A stretch of DNA of 64,000 bases, taken from the NCBI RefSeq assembly GCF_036227265.1, contig NZ_CP109446.1, forward strand, positions 8,077,001-8,141,000, in the 5' to 3' direction. A program made the position numbers and the translations under genes. Shown piece by piece: positions 49,946-58,759 of this stretch (within the stretch, counting starts at the first letter, position 1; the number at the start of each line of letters is the position of its first letter). The stretch comes from Streptomyces sp. NBC_01476 (GTDB lineage: Bacteria > Actinomycetota > Actinomycetes > Streptomycetales > Streptomycetaceae). The notes beneath the pieces were generated by a model. That model was not told where the DNA came from. It ran no database searches and worked only from the letters and a program-made list of their open reading frames with translations.

Positions 49946-52369
49946 ATGGATTCGACTGCCGACGATGTGCGGGCCCGGGGCCACCCTCTGGACGACATCG
50001 CGGTCGCCACGGTTGACGGCGAGGGCACGGTGGTCGGCTGGTCGGCCGGCGCCGCCGCCCTGCTCGGGCGGACCGCGGGCGACGTCTGCGGGCGCCCGCT
50101 GGAGGAGCTCGTCGCCGAGGTCACCAGCCCGGACGGGGGCGGCTGCGGCGAACGGCCGTCCGAGGGCCGCGCCAGGCTCAGGCACCGGTCGGGAGCCACC
50201 GTTGATGTCGTCTTCCGGTGGTCGGTGCTGGACGGCGCCGGTACGCACCTGGTCCTCGCCGCTCCACTGAGCGCCGCCACCGACTGGGAGCAGGGACTGG
50301 CGCTGCTGCACCTCCTGATCGCGCAGGACAGGATGGGTGTGGCCATTCTCGACACGGATCTGCGGGTGATCCGGACCAACATCACCCCCGAGATGCTGGA
50401 CGGGAACCGTGTCTCGGCGGGGGACAGGTTCAGCGGGATCCTGTCGCCGGAGGACGCCGAATCCATCGAGATACCGCTGCGAAGGGTGCTCGAGAGCGGG
50501 GTTCCGCTGATCCGCAGCCGGATCGAGGTCCGGCGGGTCACCTCGGTCAGCGGCCGGTGGGTGATGTCCCTGTCCGGCTTCCGGATGCAGGACCGCCGCG
50601 GTGATCCCACCGGGGTGGCCGTCACCGTCACCGACCACAGCGCCCAGCACCAGATCCGCCGCAATCTCGCCCTGCTGCACGACTCCGCGGTGCGGATCGG
50701 CTCCTCCCTCGACGTCGTCCGCACCGCGCAGGAACTCGCCGACGTCCTGGTGCCGGGCCTCGGGGATCTGGCGACGGTGGACCTGTCCGAGAGCGTGCTG
50801 GCGGGTGACGAACCCCCGCGGATCCGCGGCGGCGGCACGCAGCGGCTGACCCGCACCGCCACCGCCCCGGGGGCCGGGGAGTGGCCGGCCGCACTGCTCG
50901 GCGCGGGCGAGAAGTACCCGGCGCTGCCGGACAGCCGGGCGCTGCGGAGGCTCCAGGAGGGGCACGCCGTCACGATGGACCGGGCGACGGTGTCGCAGGC
51001 GCTCGGCGGCAGCCCGCTGGACAGCACGTTCATCCCCGACGGGGCGCATTCGGTGGTCACCGCGCCGCTGCTCGGCCGTGGTTTCGTGCTCGGCACCGTG
51101 TCGGTCTGGCGCATCGGCCAGCCCGACCCGTTCGACGAGACCGAGCGTGTGCTGCTCACCGAGATCGCCTCGCGGGCGGCCCTCGGTGTCGACAACGCCC
51201 GCCGCTACACCCGCGAGCACCACGCGGCGGCTGCCCTGCAGAACCGGCTCCTCCCGCGCGCCGAGACCGACGTCCCGGCGGTCGAAGCGGCCGGCATCTA
51301 CCTGCCGGCGGGCGGCCAGGCCGGGATCAGCGGCGACTGGTTCGACGTCATCGCCCTGCCGTCGCTGCGGGTCGCCCTGGTGATCGGCGACGTCATCGGC
51401 CACGGGCTGGCCGCCACCGCCACCATGGGCCGGCTCCGTACCGCCATCCAGACGTTCGCCGACCTCGAACTGGATCCCACCGAGGTCCTCACACACGTCG
51501 AGGACCTCGTCCAGCGGCTGGCGGCCGAGGCACCCAGCGGGCAGCAGGACAGCGTCGGTGCGACGTGCCTCTACGCCGTCTACGACCCGGTCACCGGCCG
51601 GTGCACCCTGGCCAGCGCCGGACAGCCGCAGCCCGTGGTCGTCGGCCCGGACGGCGCCGCGACCTTCGTCGAGATCACCCCCGGTCCGCCGCTCGGCGTC
51701 GGCGGCGTGCCGTACGAGTCGGTCAGTGTGGATCTGCCGCCCGGCAGTGTGCTGGGCCTCTACACCGACGGCGTCTTCGGACTCGAGGGCTTCTTCGACG
51801 CCGAACGGGGCATGGAACGCCTGCGCAACGGCCTGGGGGTGCACACCCGGCCCGACCGTTCGATGGCCGACATCGGGCGCGATCTCGTCGCCGACGTCGC
51901 CGACCGGCCGCCGCACGACGATGTCGCGCTGCTGCTGGCCCGCACCCGGCTCATTGCGCCGGACCACATCGCGAGCTGGGAGTTCCCGGCCGCCCCGGCC
52001 TCGGTCGGCGAGGCGAGGGAGGCCGCCATGGAGCAACTGTCCGCCTGGGGCCTTGACGACCTCTCGCTGACCACCGAACTCGTCGTCAGCGAACTGGTGA
52101 CCAACGCGATCCGGTACGCCGGCGGGCCGGTGGGGCTGCGGCTGCTCCGCGAGAACGTCCTGATCTGCGAGGTCGCCGACCCCAGCAACACCCAGCCCCG
52201 CCTGGTGCGGGCCGGCGCCGCCGACGAGGGCGGCCGTGGCCTGCTCATCGTCGCCCGCTGCACCAGCCGCTGGGGCAGCCGCTACGGGCGGCACGGCAAG
52301 ACCATCTGGACCGAACAGCCCCTCGACGGCCTGCCCGAGGTGAGCGTCCCCCTCTTCGACGTCGCTTAG
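49946..52369 (+). CDS. PAS-PAS-GAF-SpoIIE-HATPase signalling protein
   Basis: 807 residues with five readable parts. Two PAS-like domains (about 15-110 and 125-225) come first, then a GAF domain (about 235-410). Next is a SpoIIE phosphatase (about 430-655; SGDWFDVI, GDVIGHG, YTDGVFG, PHDDVALL). Last is an RsbW-like anti-sigma kinase domain (about 670-800; VVSELVTNAIRYAGG, DEGGRGLLIV). It thus combines an anti-sigma-antagonist phosphatase and a serine kinase of the partner-switching type in one chain. The signal sensed is unknown. Monocistronic. Confidence 0.9.
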   Translation: MDSTADDVRARGHPLDDIAVATVDGEGTVVGWSAGAAALLGRTAGDVCGRPLEELVAEVTSPDGGGCGERPSEGRARLRHRSGATVDVVFRWSVLDGAGTHLVLAAPLSAATDWEQGLALLHLLIAQDRMGVAILDTDLRVIRTNITPEMLDGNRVSAGDRFSGILSPEDAESIEIPLRRVLESGVPLIRSRIEVRRVTSVSGRWVMSLSGFRMQDRRGDPTGVAVTVTDHSAQHQIRRNLALLHDSAVRIGSSLDVVRTAQELADVLVPGLGDLATVDLSESVLAGDEPPRIRGGGTQRLTRTATAPGAGEWPAALLGAGEKYPALPDSRALRRLQEGHAVTMDRATVSQALGGSPLDSTFIPDGAHSVVTAPLLGRGFVLGTVSVWRIGQPDPFDETERVLLTEIASRAALGVDNARRYTREHHAAAALQNRLLPRAETDVPAVEAAGIYLPAGGQAGISGDWFDVIALPSLRVALVIGDVIGHGLAATATMGRLRTAIQTFADLELDPTEVLTHVEDLVQRLAAEAPSGQQDSVGATCLYAVYDPVTGRCTLASAGQPQPVVVGPDGAATFVEITPGPPLGVGGVPYESVSVDLPPGSVLGLYTDGVFGLEGFFDAERGMERLRNGLGVHTRPDRSMADIGRDLVADVADRPPHDDVALLLARTRLIAPDHIASWEFPAAPASVGEAREAAMEQLSAWGLDDLSLTTELVVSELVTNAIRYAGGPVGLRLLRENVLICEVADPSNTQPRLVRAGAADEGGRGLLIVARCTSRWGSRYGRHGKTIWTEQPLDGLPEVSVPLFDVA

Positions 52370-52378
52370 CCCGCAGCC

Positions 52379-52397
52379 CCGGTGCGCCCGGCACCGG
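52379..52397. terminator. possible terminator between convergent genes
   Basis: A 7-base stem (CCGGTGC / GCACCGG) with a 5-base loop right after the signalling protein stop codon, facing the AraC-type regulator end. Confidence 0.45.
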
Positions 52398-52423
52398 CAC
52401 GGGGCGTGGCGCCGGCCGCGGGG

Positions 52424-53371
52424 TCAGGCGGTGCTCCGGAAGGACGCCCGGTAGGACTGCGGAGTGGTGCCGCAGACCCGTTTGAAGCGTTCACGGAAGG
52501 CGGTCGGCGAGCCGAAGCCGGCCTGTTCCGCGATGCGTTCGACGGTGTGGTCGGTGGTCTCCAGCAGATACTGCGCCCGGCGCACCCGGCTCCGCAGCAG
52601 CCACTGCAGCGGAGTGGTGCCGGTCTGCTCCCGGAAGCGCCGGCTGAAGGTGCGTTCGCTCATCCGGCACCTGGCGGCCATCGCCTCCAAGGTGAGGTCC
52701 TGCCCGAGATTCTCCTCGATCCAGGACAGGACCGGCTCCAGCAGCGACCCCTTGGGCACCGGCGGCTGCTGGTGGACGATGAACTGCGCCTGGCCGCCCT
52801 CACGTTCCAGCGGCATCACCGACAGCCGCGCGGCATCGGCCGCCACCGCGGACCCCAGGTCGCGGCGGACCATGTGCAGGCACAGGTCGAGGCCGGCCGC
52901 CGCCCCCGCCGAGGTGAGCAGCTGCCCGTTGTCGACGTAGAGCACGTTGGGGCGCACCTCGATCTTCGGGTGCAGTCGCGCCAGGAGGTCGGTGCCGACC
53001 CAGTGGGTGGTCGCCGCCAGCCCGTCCAGCAACCCGGTGGCGGCGAGGATGAAGGCCCCGCTGCAGATCGAGGCGATCCGGGTCCCGCGGGCGGCCGCGG
53101 CCCGCAGCGCCGCCAGGACCTCTTCCGGTGGCGCACCCGCGTACTCCGAGGCGCCGGGCACGATGATCGTATCGGCGTCGGCCAGCGCCTCCAGGCCCCA
53201 GGGCGCGTGGACGGTGAAGGTCTCGGTGGGTACCTCCCGCGTGATGCCGCAGACCAGCAGCCGGTACGGGCGGCGCCCGTCGGGCAGCCGCACCCGGCCG
53301 AAGACCTCCAGCGGGACCGCCATGTCGAAGGCCACCACGTCGTCCAGCACCAGGACCGCAACCGTATGCAT
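52424..53371 (-). CDS. GlxA-type AraC regulator with DJ-1/PfpI domain
   Basis: 315 residues. The N-terminal DJ-1/PfpI-like domain (about 1-170) has VAVLVLDDVVAFDMAVPLEVF and the nucleophile elbow-like ICSGAFILAA. The C-terminal AraC double helix-turn-helix (about 215-312) has EAMAARCRMSERTFSRRFRE and IAEQAGFGSPTAFRERFKR. The family controls amine, amino acid or stress genes; the domain may bind a small ligand. The ATG at 53371 begins the fold; the upstream extension lies in the promoter. It is divergent from the small membrane protein genes, which may be its targets. Confidence 0.9.
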   Translation of the reverse strand: MHTVAVLVLDDVVAFDMAVPLEVFGRVRLPDGRRPYRLLVCGITREVPTETFTVHAPWGLEALADADTIIVPGASEYAGAPPEEVLAALRAAAARGTRIASICSGAFILAATGLLDGLAATTHWVGTDLLARLHPKIEVRPNVLYVDNGQLLTSAGAAAGLDLCLHMVRRDLGSAVAADAARLSVMPLEREGGQAQFIVHQQPPVPKGSLLEPVLSWIEENLGQDLTLEAMAARCRMSERTFSRRFREQTGTTPLQWLLRSRVRRAQYLLETTDHTVERIAEQAGFGSPTAFRERFKRVCGTTPQSYRASFRSTA

Positions 53372-53601
53372 GCACTCGACAATAGTGGGGATCCCGCCAG
53401 AGCTGAGACCTGCAACTCTTCCCCGTACGGTCCCGTCCACACGGTTCAGCGATGTGGCGAGAATCCGTTGCCTTCTGTCGATCCAGCCCATGGGCCGCCC
53501 CTCGGACCGGCTCCTAGGGTGAGCGCGGCGGTCCGGACCGCCGCGGAAGATCTCCCGCGTACGAGCGCGGTGACGAGCACAGCACGAGCACAGAAGGAAA
53601 C

Positions 53602-53709
53602 ATGTCCGCCGAAGGCATCTGGCATCTCACCACCAACACCCCGCCGGCCGCGAACAGCGCCGGCGAACGCACCGCAGCACCCGCCAGGGGACAGGGCGCC
53701 GCCCGATGA
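53602..53709 (+). CDS. 35-residue leader peptide, coupled to the membrane protein gene
   Basis: A short frame beginning MSAEGIWHLTTNTPPAAN with a good AAGGAA site six bases before its ATG. Its stop TGA overlaps the ATG of the following membrane protein gene by four bases. It has no known family and no membrane segment. It may be a translated leader that couples or controls expression of the downstream gene, or a real small protein. Confidence 0.45.
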   Translation: MSAEGIWHLTTNTPPAANSAGERTAAPARGQGAAR

Positions 53710-54209
53710 CCAAGTTCCTGCTCGCCGTCCATGTCCTGGCGGCCATCGTCGCCATCGGCCCGGTCACCGTGGCGGCCAGCATGTTCCCGGCCGCCGCCCG
53801 ACGAGCGGCCGCCGCTCCCGCGGAGCAGGCCGCCGAGGCGGTGTCCACCGTCCGGCTGCTGCACCGGATCTGCCGCGTCTACGCCGAAGTGGGCGTCGTC
53901 GTCCCGGTGTTCGGGTTCGCCACCGCGAGCGTCATGCACGTGCTGGGCAGCGCCTGGCTGATCGCCGCGATCCTGCTCACCGCGGTCGCCGCGCTGGTCC
54001 TCGGTCTGCTGGTGCTGCCGTCCCAGCACGTCATCCTCGGCTCCCTCACCGGCAGTGCGCAGGACGCAGGACCGGACACCGAACCCGCGCCGCCGGTCGA
54101 CCGCGCCACCACCGCGCGGCTGGCCATGCTCACCGGCGTCTTCAACCTGCTCTGGGCCACCGTCACGATCCTGATGATCGTCCGCCCGGGCTCCACCACA
54201 GGAGCGTGA
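53706..54209 (+). CDS. DUF2269-like four-helix membrane protein
   Basis: 167 residues with four predicted membrane helices (about 5-27, 60-80, 82-105 and 145-163) and a hydrophilic loop before the last helix. The first helix, LLAVHVLAAIVAIGPVTVAA, resembles DUF2269/DUF2306-type small membrane proteins. No function is known. It is coupled to the leader frame before it and followed three bases later by another small membrane protein gene; both are divergent from the GlxA-type regulator. Confidence 0.75.
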   Translation: MTKFLLAVHVLAAIVAIGPVTVAASMFPAAARRAAAAPAEQAAEAVSTVRLLHRICRVYAEVGVVVPVFGFATASVMHVLGSAWLIAAILLTAVAALVLGLLVLPSQHVILGSLTGSAQDAGPDTEPAPPVDRATTARLAMLTGVFNLLWATVTILMIVRPGSTTGA

Positions 54210-54212
54210 CCC

Positions 54213-54542
54213 GTGTCCTCCTCCCGCCGTCCCCTGCGTGCCTCGGCAGCCGTCGAACTGGTCTCCCTCGCGGTCCTCCTGGTCAATATGACCACCGTCG
54301 ACATCCAGGCCGTCGCCGCGATGACCGGACCCGTCCACGGCTGCGCCTGGCTCTTCAGCATCTTCGCCGCCCTGCGTGACCCCCACGGCAGCCGCCGCAC
54401 CACTGTCGTGGCCGCGATCCCGGGTGTCGGCGGCATGCTCGCCCTCCGCCGGCTGAACCGCGCGGGGCCCGCGGCACCAAGCCGCGACGGCGACACGGTC
54501 GTCCGTGTCCGCCTCTCCGGCCGGCGGTCGGGTGCGCGGTAG
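54213..54542 (+). CDS. DUF3817-like small membrane protein
   Basis: 109 residues. Three hydrophobic segments lie between about 10 and 80, with GPVHGCAWLFSIFAAL resembling the DUF3817 motif (GxxHGxxF). The basic, Arg-rich tail is probably cytoplasmic. It begins with GTG three bases after the preceding stop, so the two are co-translated. Function unknown. Confidence 0.65.
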   Translation: MSSSRRPLRASAAVELVSLAVLLVNMTTVDIQAVAAMTGPVHGCAWLFSIFAALRDPHGSRRTTVVAAIPGVGGMLALRRLNRAGPAAPSRDGDTVVRVRLSGRRSGAR

Positions 54543-54633
54543 CGTCGTGCCGGGACTCCGCACCGGGATCCGTCGTGCCGGTAACGGTCCCGGCGACCCC
54601 GGGAGCGGAACGCATTCATGGAGAGGCGGCGGC

Positions 54634-55011
54634 ATGGTGGACCAGGACGACGTGCATCGCATCGGGCTCGCGCTGCCGGACACCTTTCTCTCCGACGACG
54701 GCAGCTCGCTGCGGGTCCGGCACGGCAGTGGCGACAAACCGCTGGCCTGGGTGTGGCTGGAGCGCACCGGACCCAAGGGCCCACGGGAGCCGCGCCCGGA
54801 CGTGCTCGCGGTGCGGGTCGGCTCCCAGGAGGAGAAGGACGAGCTGATCGCCGCCGACCCGGACACGTACTTCACCGAGCACCACTACGACGGCTACCCC
54901 GCCGTTCTGGTCCGGCTCGATGCCGTTGACCAGGACGAGCTCCGTGAGCGGCTCACCGACGCCTGGCGCTCCCAGGCACCGCGCGCCCTGGTGAAACGCT
55001 CCGGTCTGTGA
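54634..55011 (+). CDS. MmcQ/YjbR-like protein
   Basis: 125 residues of the MmcQ/YjbR (CyaY-like fold) family. It has an N-terminal helix DVHRIGLALPDTFLSDD, a strand LAWVWLERTGP, and the C-terminal DELRERLTDAWRSQAPRALVKR, typical of this DNA-binding-like fold. Biological role is not established. The ATG at 54634 follows GAGAGG; the in-frame extension upstream lacks support. It is convergent with the zwf gene. Confidence 0.8.
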   Translation: MVDQDDVHRIGLALPDTFLSDDGSSLRVRHGSGDKPLAWVWLERTGPKGPREPRPDVLAVRVGSQEEKDELIAADPDTYFTEHHYDGYPAVLVRLDAVDQDELRERLTDAWRSQAPRALVKRSGL

Positions 55012-55033
55012 TCCGGGGGCGAAAGGACACAGG

Positions 55034-56458
55034 TCAGTGCTGCTCCGGCAGCCACGGGTCCTGCCACTCGGGGTGCCCGCCCAGCAGGGAGCGCGCCTCG
55101 CGCGGTCCCCAGCTGCCGCGCTCGTAGGAGTGCACCGGCGGCGGGCTGTCCAGCAGCGGCTGGACCACGCGCCAGGTCTCCTCGACGCTGTCCTCCCGGG
55201 CGAAGAGCTGGTGGTCGCCGATGATGGCGGCGTGCAGCAGCCGTTCGTACGGCTCCTGGGGCCGGCCCAGCTCCCGGGCGAAGACGGTGTCGAGGTGGAC
55301 GGGGCGCCAGACGCCCTTCTCGGCGTGACCGGTCAGCTGCAGACGCAGGCCGGGATCCTTGTCGATGCGCAGCACGATCTGGTTCGCGGCCACCTGGCGC
55401 GGGGCCGCCAGAAAGGCCAGCCGGGGGGTCCGGTGCAGGATCAGCCGTACCTCGGTGACCGTCTCCGGCATCGCCTTGCCGGCCCGCAGGAAGACGGGGA
55501 CCCCCGCCCACCGCCAGTTGTCGATTTCCAAGGACAGCGCGACGAACGTCTCCGTCGCCGAATCCGCCGCCACTCCGGGGACGTCGAGGTACCCCTGGTA
55601 CTGGCCGCGCACGTACCGCCGGGGATCGGCCGGTGCCATCGACCGGAACAGCTCGGCCTTCTTGTCCCGCAGATCGTCGGCGCCGGGGCCGCCCGGAGGT
55701 TCCATGGCGACCAGGGCGAGCACTTGGAGCAGGTGGTTCTGCACCACGTCGCGCAGCGCCCCGACCGCGTCGTAGAAGGAGCCGCGGTCCTCGACGCCGA
55801 AGCTCTCCGCCATGGTGATGTGGATGGCCGACACGCTCTTGCGGTCCCACACCTCGGCCATCGCCAGATTGGCGAACCGCAGGTACTCCAGCTCGATGAC
55901 CGGTTCCTTGCCGAGGAAGTGGTCGACTCGCAGGATCTGGTCCTCGCGCAGGACCTTGCGGAGCCGGTCGTTGAGGTCGCGGGCGGAGTCCAGGTCGTGG
56001 CCGAAGGGCTTCTCCACGGCCACCCGGGCGTTGCCCAGCAGATCGGCCGCGGCCAGCCGCTCGACGATCGGCGCGAAGAGGGCGGGCGGCATCTCCAGGT
56101 AGAACAGCGGCCGCCGGCCCTTGCCGACCGCCTTGGCGAGCCGGTCGTAGAGCGCCGCGTCGGTGACGTCCCCGTGCAGATAGGACAGGCGCCGGGCCAG
56201 CGAGTCGAAGACGCGTTGGTCCAGATCCTCGCCGCTGTCGGCGATCGCCTCACGGGCGTGCTCCACAAGGTGCTCCACGGTCCAGTCGTCGCCCGCGACG
56301 CCGATGACCGGGCAGTCGAGCAGCCCGGTGCGCTCCAGGCGGTACAGGGCCCGGAAGGTCATCTTGCGGGCCAGGTCGCCGGTGATCCCGAAGATCACCA
56401 GCAGGTCCGCGGCCTTGTCCTGACGGCCCTGGCCGTCCGCACTCGGTTCCACTGTCAT
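55034..56458 (-). CDS. zwf: glucose-6-phosphate 1-dehydrogenase
   Basis: 474 residues, slightly shorter than the usual 490-510. The cofactor loop ITGDLARKMTFRAL is near residue 25-38, the substrate loop EKPFGHDL near 148 and the active-site motif RVDHFLGKEPV near 178, with His the catalytic base. It oxidises glucose-6-phosphate to the lactone and makes NADPH for the pentose phosphate pathway. No gnd, tal or opcA gene lies beside it, so it may be an accessory copy. A GGAGG site lies six bases before the ATG. Confidence 0.94.
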   Translation of the reverse strand: MTVEPSADGQGRQDKAADLLVIFGITGDLARKMTFRALYRLERTGLLDCPVIGVAGDDWTVEHLVEHAREAIADSGEDLDQRVFDSLARRLSYLHGDVTDAALYDRLAKAVGKGRRPLFYLEMPPALFAPIVERLAAADLLGNARVAVEKPFGHDLDSARDLNDRLRKVLREDQILRVDHFLGKEPVIELEYLRFANLAMAEVWDRKSVSAIHITMAESFGVEDRGSFYDAVGALRDVVQNHLLQVLALVAMEPPGGPGADDLRDKKAELFRSMAPADPRRYVRGQYQGYLDVPGVAADSATETFVALSLEIDNWRWAGVPVFLRAGKAMPETVTEVRLILHRTPRLAFLAAPRQVAANQIVLRIDKDPGLRLQLTGHAEKGVWRPVHLDTVFARELGRPQEPYERLLHAAIIGDHQLFAREDSVEETWRVVQPLLDSPPPVHSYERGSWGPREARSLLGGHPEWQDPWLPEQH

Positions 56459-56664
56459 GTCCCGCCTCCACGATCAGCCCGACCCGGTACGGTCCGGGGA
56501 CGCGCCGGCTGTCATCGCGCGCCTTCCCCAGAACACACCCAAAGACGCGCCCCGACCACTCGGCCCCGCGGGCCGTTCCCCCGGCAGGATCGCCGGGGAC
56601 GGTGACCCTCCGTAGCGTCCCGGGGGGGGCTGGGCGTTCCGGCCGGGAGGCCGCCGGTGCGGGT

Positions 56665-57597
56665 TCAGCCGCTGCTGCGGGCGGCGATCGTGACCAGTTC
56701 GCGGACCGGTCCGCCGGGCGGATAGGGGCCGCCGCTCCACACCGCCCGCAGGCTGCGCACCAGGTCGACGCCCGAGACGGCGAGCGGTCGCAGCCGGCCG
56801 AGCGCGATGTCGTCGGCGACCGCCAGCGAGGAGAGCGCGCCAGGACCGGCGCCGGCGATGATCGCCGCCTTCACCGAGGCGGTGCCGGTCAGTTCGAGCG
56901 CTGGCTCGGCCTGCGGCACCCCCGGCAGCGCCGCCGCGAGCGCGGCGGTGAGGGTCTGCCGGGTGCCTGAGCCGGGTTCCCGGGTGACCAGCGGGGTCGC
57001 GGCCAGCTCCGCCGCGCTGACCGGGCGCCGCCGGCGGGCCCAGGGGTGGCCGCTCGGCACGACCAGCAGCAGTTCGTCCTGGCCGACGGTGCGGGACCGC
57101 AGACTGCGCGGGGCGCGGGGACCCTCCACGAAGCCGAGGTCCGCCTCGCCCGCCGCGATCCGCGCGGTGACCGCCACGCTGTTGGCCGCCTCCAACTCCA
57201 CGCTGGTGGACGCCTGTCCGGCCCGGGCCTGCTGGTCGCGGAGCATGACCATCCACCGCGGCAGCAGGTGTTCGGCGATGGTGAGACTGGCCGCCACCTT
57301 GATCCGGCCGACCCGGTCGGTCCGCAACGAGGTGATGCCGGCGTCGAGTTCGGCCGCCGCGTCGAGCACCCGGGACGCCCACTGCACGATCAGCCGGCCG
57401 GCCGCGGTGAGCTGCGACCCGCGCGGCCCGCGGGTCAGCAGCGGGACACCGACCCGTACTTCCATCGCCCGGACCCGCTGCGACAGCGCCTGCTGCGTCA
57501 CACCCAGTTCGATCGCGGCCAGCCGCAGGCTTCCGGTCCGCGCGACTACGGAGAGCATCTGGAGCGCAGCCAGCTCCGGCACCCGGGGACTGAGCAT
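56665..57597 (-). CDS. LysR-family regulator
   Basis: 310 residues. The N-terminal helix-turn-helix (about 8-65: LQMLSVVARTGSLRLAAIEL, TQQALSQRVRAME) is followed by a periplasmic-binding-like effector domain. The ATG at 57597 has GGGAGG seven bases upstream; an in-frame extension reads into the site. It is divergent from a YeiH-type transporter gene with a palindrome between them. LysR/YeiH pairs are common (CbbR/YeiE-like regulators next to putative sulfate or sulfite exporters). Confidence 0.92.
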   Translation of the reverse strand: MLSPRVPELAALQMLSVVARTGSLRLAAIELGVTQQALSQRVRAMEVRVGVPLLTRGPRGSQLTAAGRLIVQWASRVLDAAAELDAGITSLRTDRVGRIKVAASLTIAEHLLPRWMVMLRDQQARAGQASTSVELEAANSVAVTARIAAGEADLGFVEGPRAPRSLRSRTVGQDELLLVVPSGHPWARRRRPVSAAELAATPLVTREPGSGTRQTLTAALAAALPGVPQAEPALELTGTASVKAAIIAGAGPGALSSLAVADDIALGRLRPLAVSGVDLVRSLRAVWSGGPYPPGGPVRELVTIAARSSG

Positions 57598-57624
57598 CGG
57601 ACAGCCTCCCAGTAACAAGGTTCA

Positions 57625-57641
57625 GTTGTCACTCTGACAAC
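57625..57641. promoter_or_regulatory. LysR operator
   Basis: GTTGTCA-CTC-TGACAAC is a perfect 7-base inverted repeat with a 3-base spacer, between the divergent LysR and YeiH-like genes. It fits the T-N11-A rule for LysR sites and probably controls both genes. Confidence 0.7.
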
Positions 57642-57687
57642 CACAAGCAGGCTACTCCAGGTCCGCCGGGCTCATCAGGGTGGAAGG

Positions 57688-58701
57688 GTGAGTACTTCCG
57701 TCCTGCACCGCCCGCCCCGGACGGCGGCGTCCGTGGTCCCCGGCCTGTGCCTGGTGGCCGCCGGCACGGCCGCCGCCTACGCTGTGTCGCACTTTCTGCC
57801 GGCCCTCAACCCGTCGACCGTCGCGGTGGTGCTCGGCGCCGCCGTCACCAACGCGCGGCTGCACCACCCCGCGCTGCGGCCCGGCACCGCGCTCGCCGGC
57901 AAGCGGCTGCTGCGTATCGCGGTCGTGCTGCTGGGCCTGCAGCTCTCGCTGCCCGAGCTGGCGCGGCTCGGCGTCCGCGGACTGACGGTGGTCGCGGTCA
58001 CCGTCGCGGTGACCTTCACCGGGACCCGGCTGCTCGGCCGCCGGCTCGGGGTCTCCGCGCCGCGCAGCCTGCTGATCGCCACCGGCTTCTCGATCTGCGG
58101 GGCGTCGGCGGTCGCCGCGATGGAGCCGGTGGCCGGGGGAGACGAGGAGGACACCGGGGTGGCGGTGGCGCTGGTCACGCTCTGCGGCAGCCTCGCCATC
58201 GTGATCCTGCCGCTGCTGCGGGTCCCGCTCGGCCTCGATGTCACGGCCTTCGGCTCGTGGGTGGGAGCCAGCGTGCACGATGTCGGCCAGACCGTGGCCA
58301 CCGCTCAGCGGGTGCCGGGTGCCCTCACCACCGCGGTGGTGGTCAAGCTGACCCGGGTGGTGCTGCTGGCGCCACTGGTGGCCGTGGTGGGCATCGCCGC
58401 CCGGCGGACGCCGGCCGCCGTACCCGAGGGCGGCCGGCGCCCGCCGCCGGTGCCCCTGTTCGTGGCCGGCTTCCTGGTGTCGGTCGCGCTGACCAGTACC
58501 GGAGTGCTGCCGCACCCGCTGCTCGCGGCCGCCAAGTGGGTCCAGTCGGTGCTGCTGGTCGCCGCGCTCTTCGGGCTGGGGACCGGGATCAGCGGGCCGG
58601 CGCTGCTGCGGACCGGACGCCGCTCGCTGGTCCTCGGTCTGACGTCCTGGCTGCTGGTGGCGGGCGTCGCCTACGCCGGCGTGCGGCTGGCCGCGCTCTG
58701 A
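57688..58701 (+). CDS. YeiH/UPF0324 family membrane transporter (putative sulfate exporter)
   Basis: 337 residues with about ten membrane helices. Family motifs include NARLHHPALRPGTALAGKRLLR (in parts) near 55-75, SICGASAVAAMEPV near 130-145 and GSWVGASVHDVGQTVA near 185-200. The family (PSE) is annotated as putative sulfate or taurine-derived sulfur exporters, but transport is proven in few cases. The GTG start at 57688 follows GGAAGG. The divergent LysR gene is the likely regulator. Confidence 0.88.
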   Translation: MSTSVLHRPPRTAASVVPGLCLVAAGTAAAYAVSHFLPALNPSTVAVVLGAAVTNARLHHPALRPGTALAGKRLLRIAVVLLGLQLSLPELARLGVRGLTVVAVTVAVTFTGTRLLGRRLGVSAPRSLLIATGFSICGASAVAAMEPVAGGDEEDTGVAVALVTLCGSLAIVILPLLRVPLGLDVTAFGSWVGASVHDVGQTVATAQRVPGALTTAVVVKLTRVVLLAPLVAVVGIAARRTPAAVPEGGRRPPPVPLFVAGFLVSVALTSTGVLPHPLLAAAKWVQSVLLVAALFGLGTGISGPALLRTGRRSLVLGLTSWLLVAGVAYAGVRLAAL

Positions 58702-58759
58702 CCGCACGCCGCCCGGCCCGGCAGGAGGGCGGTGGCCTCCGCGCCGCCGAAATGTCATC

